From: Oxyruncus cristatus
Taxonomy: Eukaryota; Chordata; Aves; Passeriformes; Cotingidae
Direction: 5' to 3'
Assembly (NCBI GenBank): GCA_013399855.1
Contig: VXAY01001953.1
Coordinates: forward strand, 187,936-251,935
Length of the DNA: 64,000 bases
Below the pieces are notes generated by a model. It was not told where the DNA came from. It did no database searches and saw nothing but the letters and a program-made list of their open reading frames with translations. A program made the translations under genes and the position numbers. Every line of letters begins with the position of its first letter. Position 1 is the stretch's first letter. Below are positions 62,781 through 64,000 of this stretch, in pieces.

Positions 62781-64000
62781 TACTAACAGGGTGAAACTGA
62801 GCTTAAAAACTTGCTTTTCAAGTTTCAAACACTTGTCTAAAAACAGAACTATAATTGTCATCGGATTTTCCATCACTGCAGCGATCAGATGTTAATGAAT
62901 GCCATCTCACAATGTCCTTGTAAGAAGAAGACCCCAGTCATGCTCCCATTTCAGAGACAGAACACTGGTGAACAAAAAACTTGTGGCCCTAATTTCTCCT
63001 GATTTAAAAGGGCCAGTCAGAGATGCACAAGTAACAGATTTAGTTTTTGGAGCTTTTTTGCTGAGGGATTGACATTTTTGTGTTAAGTAGGCCCAAAGTA
63101 CAGCTCCTGTTGTCAGAGGAGTAAAAATCCCAGTTTCTCTGCATAGTGGCTAAGATAGGGCCAAAAAAATTTATAACTCCATTTGACATTTCTAGTTCAG
63201 TTACCTCTAACAAAAAGTTTGATCATCAGAGGGATGATTGAGTTTTTGTTCTTCTGAACAGAGATTCCTCCTGGAGGTCTTGAGATTTTCCAAGACAGTA
63301 TTTTGTTTGCTAGAAATTTTCTTGAATCCTGCTCCCCATCTGAAAAAAAGAATTATGTAGGGGCTAACTCTGACATATAGGTACGTATCAGCACTTACAC
63401 CTGTAGAAATTTGTGCTACTGATTTGGACCACTCTGCTACAAATACAAAGATTTTAAGGGGAAATATGAAGAAGATTGTTTTATGAAAGAGGGGAGGACT
63501 AAAATAGTCAAGAAGTACTGAACAGAAAGATGCATCAGTCCTGAAAAATTCATGCTTCATTCTAAGGTGGAGAGATCTATTTCTATTTTTTATTTATAAT
63601 CCTGAGCTCTCAATTAGGCTGAGGCATGAAATCAGTCATTTTTGAAAGCAAACTGAGGTGAAATGCTACTATCCTGTTCTGAAGTTCAGGGATAGTCAAG
63701 GCCATAGTCTTCCTCCTATCAGAAGCAGTGATTTTAGTCCAAGTTCCTGCTCCCCTCTAAGGGAGCACTCTGTGCACTGATATATCATATTTTCAGATAA
63801 CTTGTCTCAATTGCACCTCTTCAAATTGTCCTACCTCATGTTATATATATGTAAATATACATATATATGTATAAGTTCACTGGATGAGTGAGTAGATAAC
63901 AGATCCTGCAGTTGAGTGTTTGTATGAGCAGTTTCCGTCTTCCTTTTACTTTCACGTGTGTGCATCTCAGAGGTTGCTCTTGGGACACAGTGAAGCCCTA
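62781..64000. other. unannotated stretch
   Basis: No gene is recognised. A 117-codon minus frame (63,207-63,560) has no identifiable domain. A TA-rich, self-complementary tract lies at 63,842-63,876. Confidence 0.5.
63842..63876. repeat. TA-rich self-complementary tract
   Basis: ATATATGTA and TACATATAT pair across a short spacer within a run of TA and TATG units. Confidence 0.7.

Noticed and set aside
63207..63560. 117-codon minus-strand frame
   Set aside because: No domain, AT-rich surroundings, and length not exceptional for 64 kb in six frames.

Overview
The window reads as vertebrate nuclear DNA, most likely from a bird. It is AT-rich throughout and has no operon-like coding. Its most recognisable content is a set of CR1 non-LTR retrotransposon fragments. 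Several of these end in the short ATTCTRTG-type repeat typical of avian CR1 3' ends. I found no complete protein-coding gene, no tRNA or rRNA gene, no CRISPR array and no CpG-island-like block. The longest open frames (about 150 codons) have no recognisable domain and lie in AT-rich or repeat-derived sequence. The best overall description is an intergenic (gene-desert) or deep intronic segment.

Layout: 1-7.7 kb is mostly unique sequence with faint tRNA-like repeats near 1.2 and 1.4 kb. A CR1 copy on the minus strand lies at 7.76-8.08 kb and a short plus-strand CR1 tail at 9.17-9.23 kb. A poly-A tract with a 13-base N gap is at 12.56-12.66 kb. A very old minus-strand CR1 reverse-transcriptase remnant occupies about 14.3-14.9 kb, and an old plus-strand CR1 C-terminal remnant lies near 18.4-18.6 kb. 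A local imperfect duplication is at 26.03-26.35 kb. Two less AT-rich blocks of unknown origin are at 28.7-29.4 and 33.1-33.6 kb. Further CR1 copies lie near 25.8, 29.5, 37.6, 41.6, 42.1-42.9, 55.2, 55.9-56.5 and 60.5 kb.

Functional DNA, if present, is probably regulatory. Stretches at 32.66-33.07, 36.22-36.54, 50.24-50.86, 61.33-61.88 and 62.48-62.78 kb lack repeats and contain TAAT-core and other binding-site words. One holds an exact palindromic nuclear-receptor site (AGGTCATGACCT) and another an exact octamer (ATGCAAAT). Calling these conserved enhancers is inference and needs cross-species alignment. The most striking unexplained structure is a long inverted repeat at 40,867-41,054. Five of the six differences between its outer arms would still pair as G:U in a plus-strand RNA.

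All CR1 copies are fragments with stop codons, frameshifts, deletions or 5' truncation, so none looks able to move. Nothing in the window is clearly a new multi-gene system.
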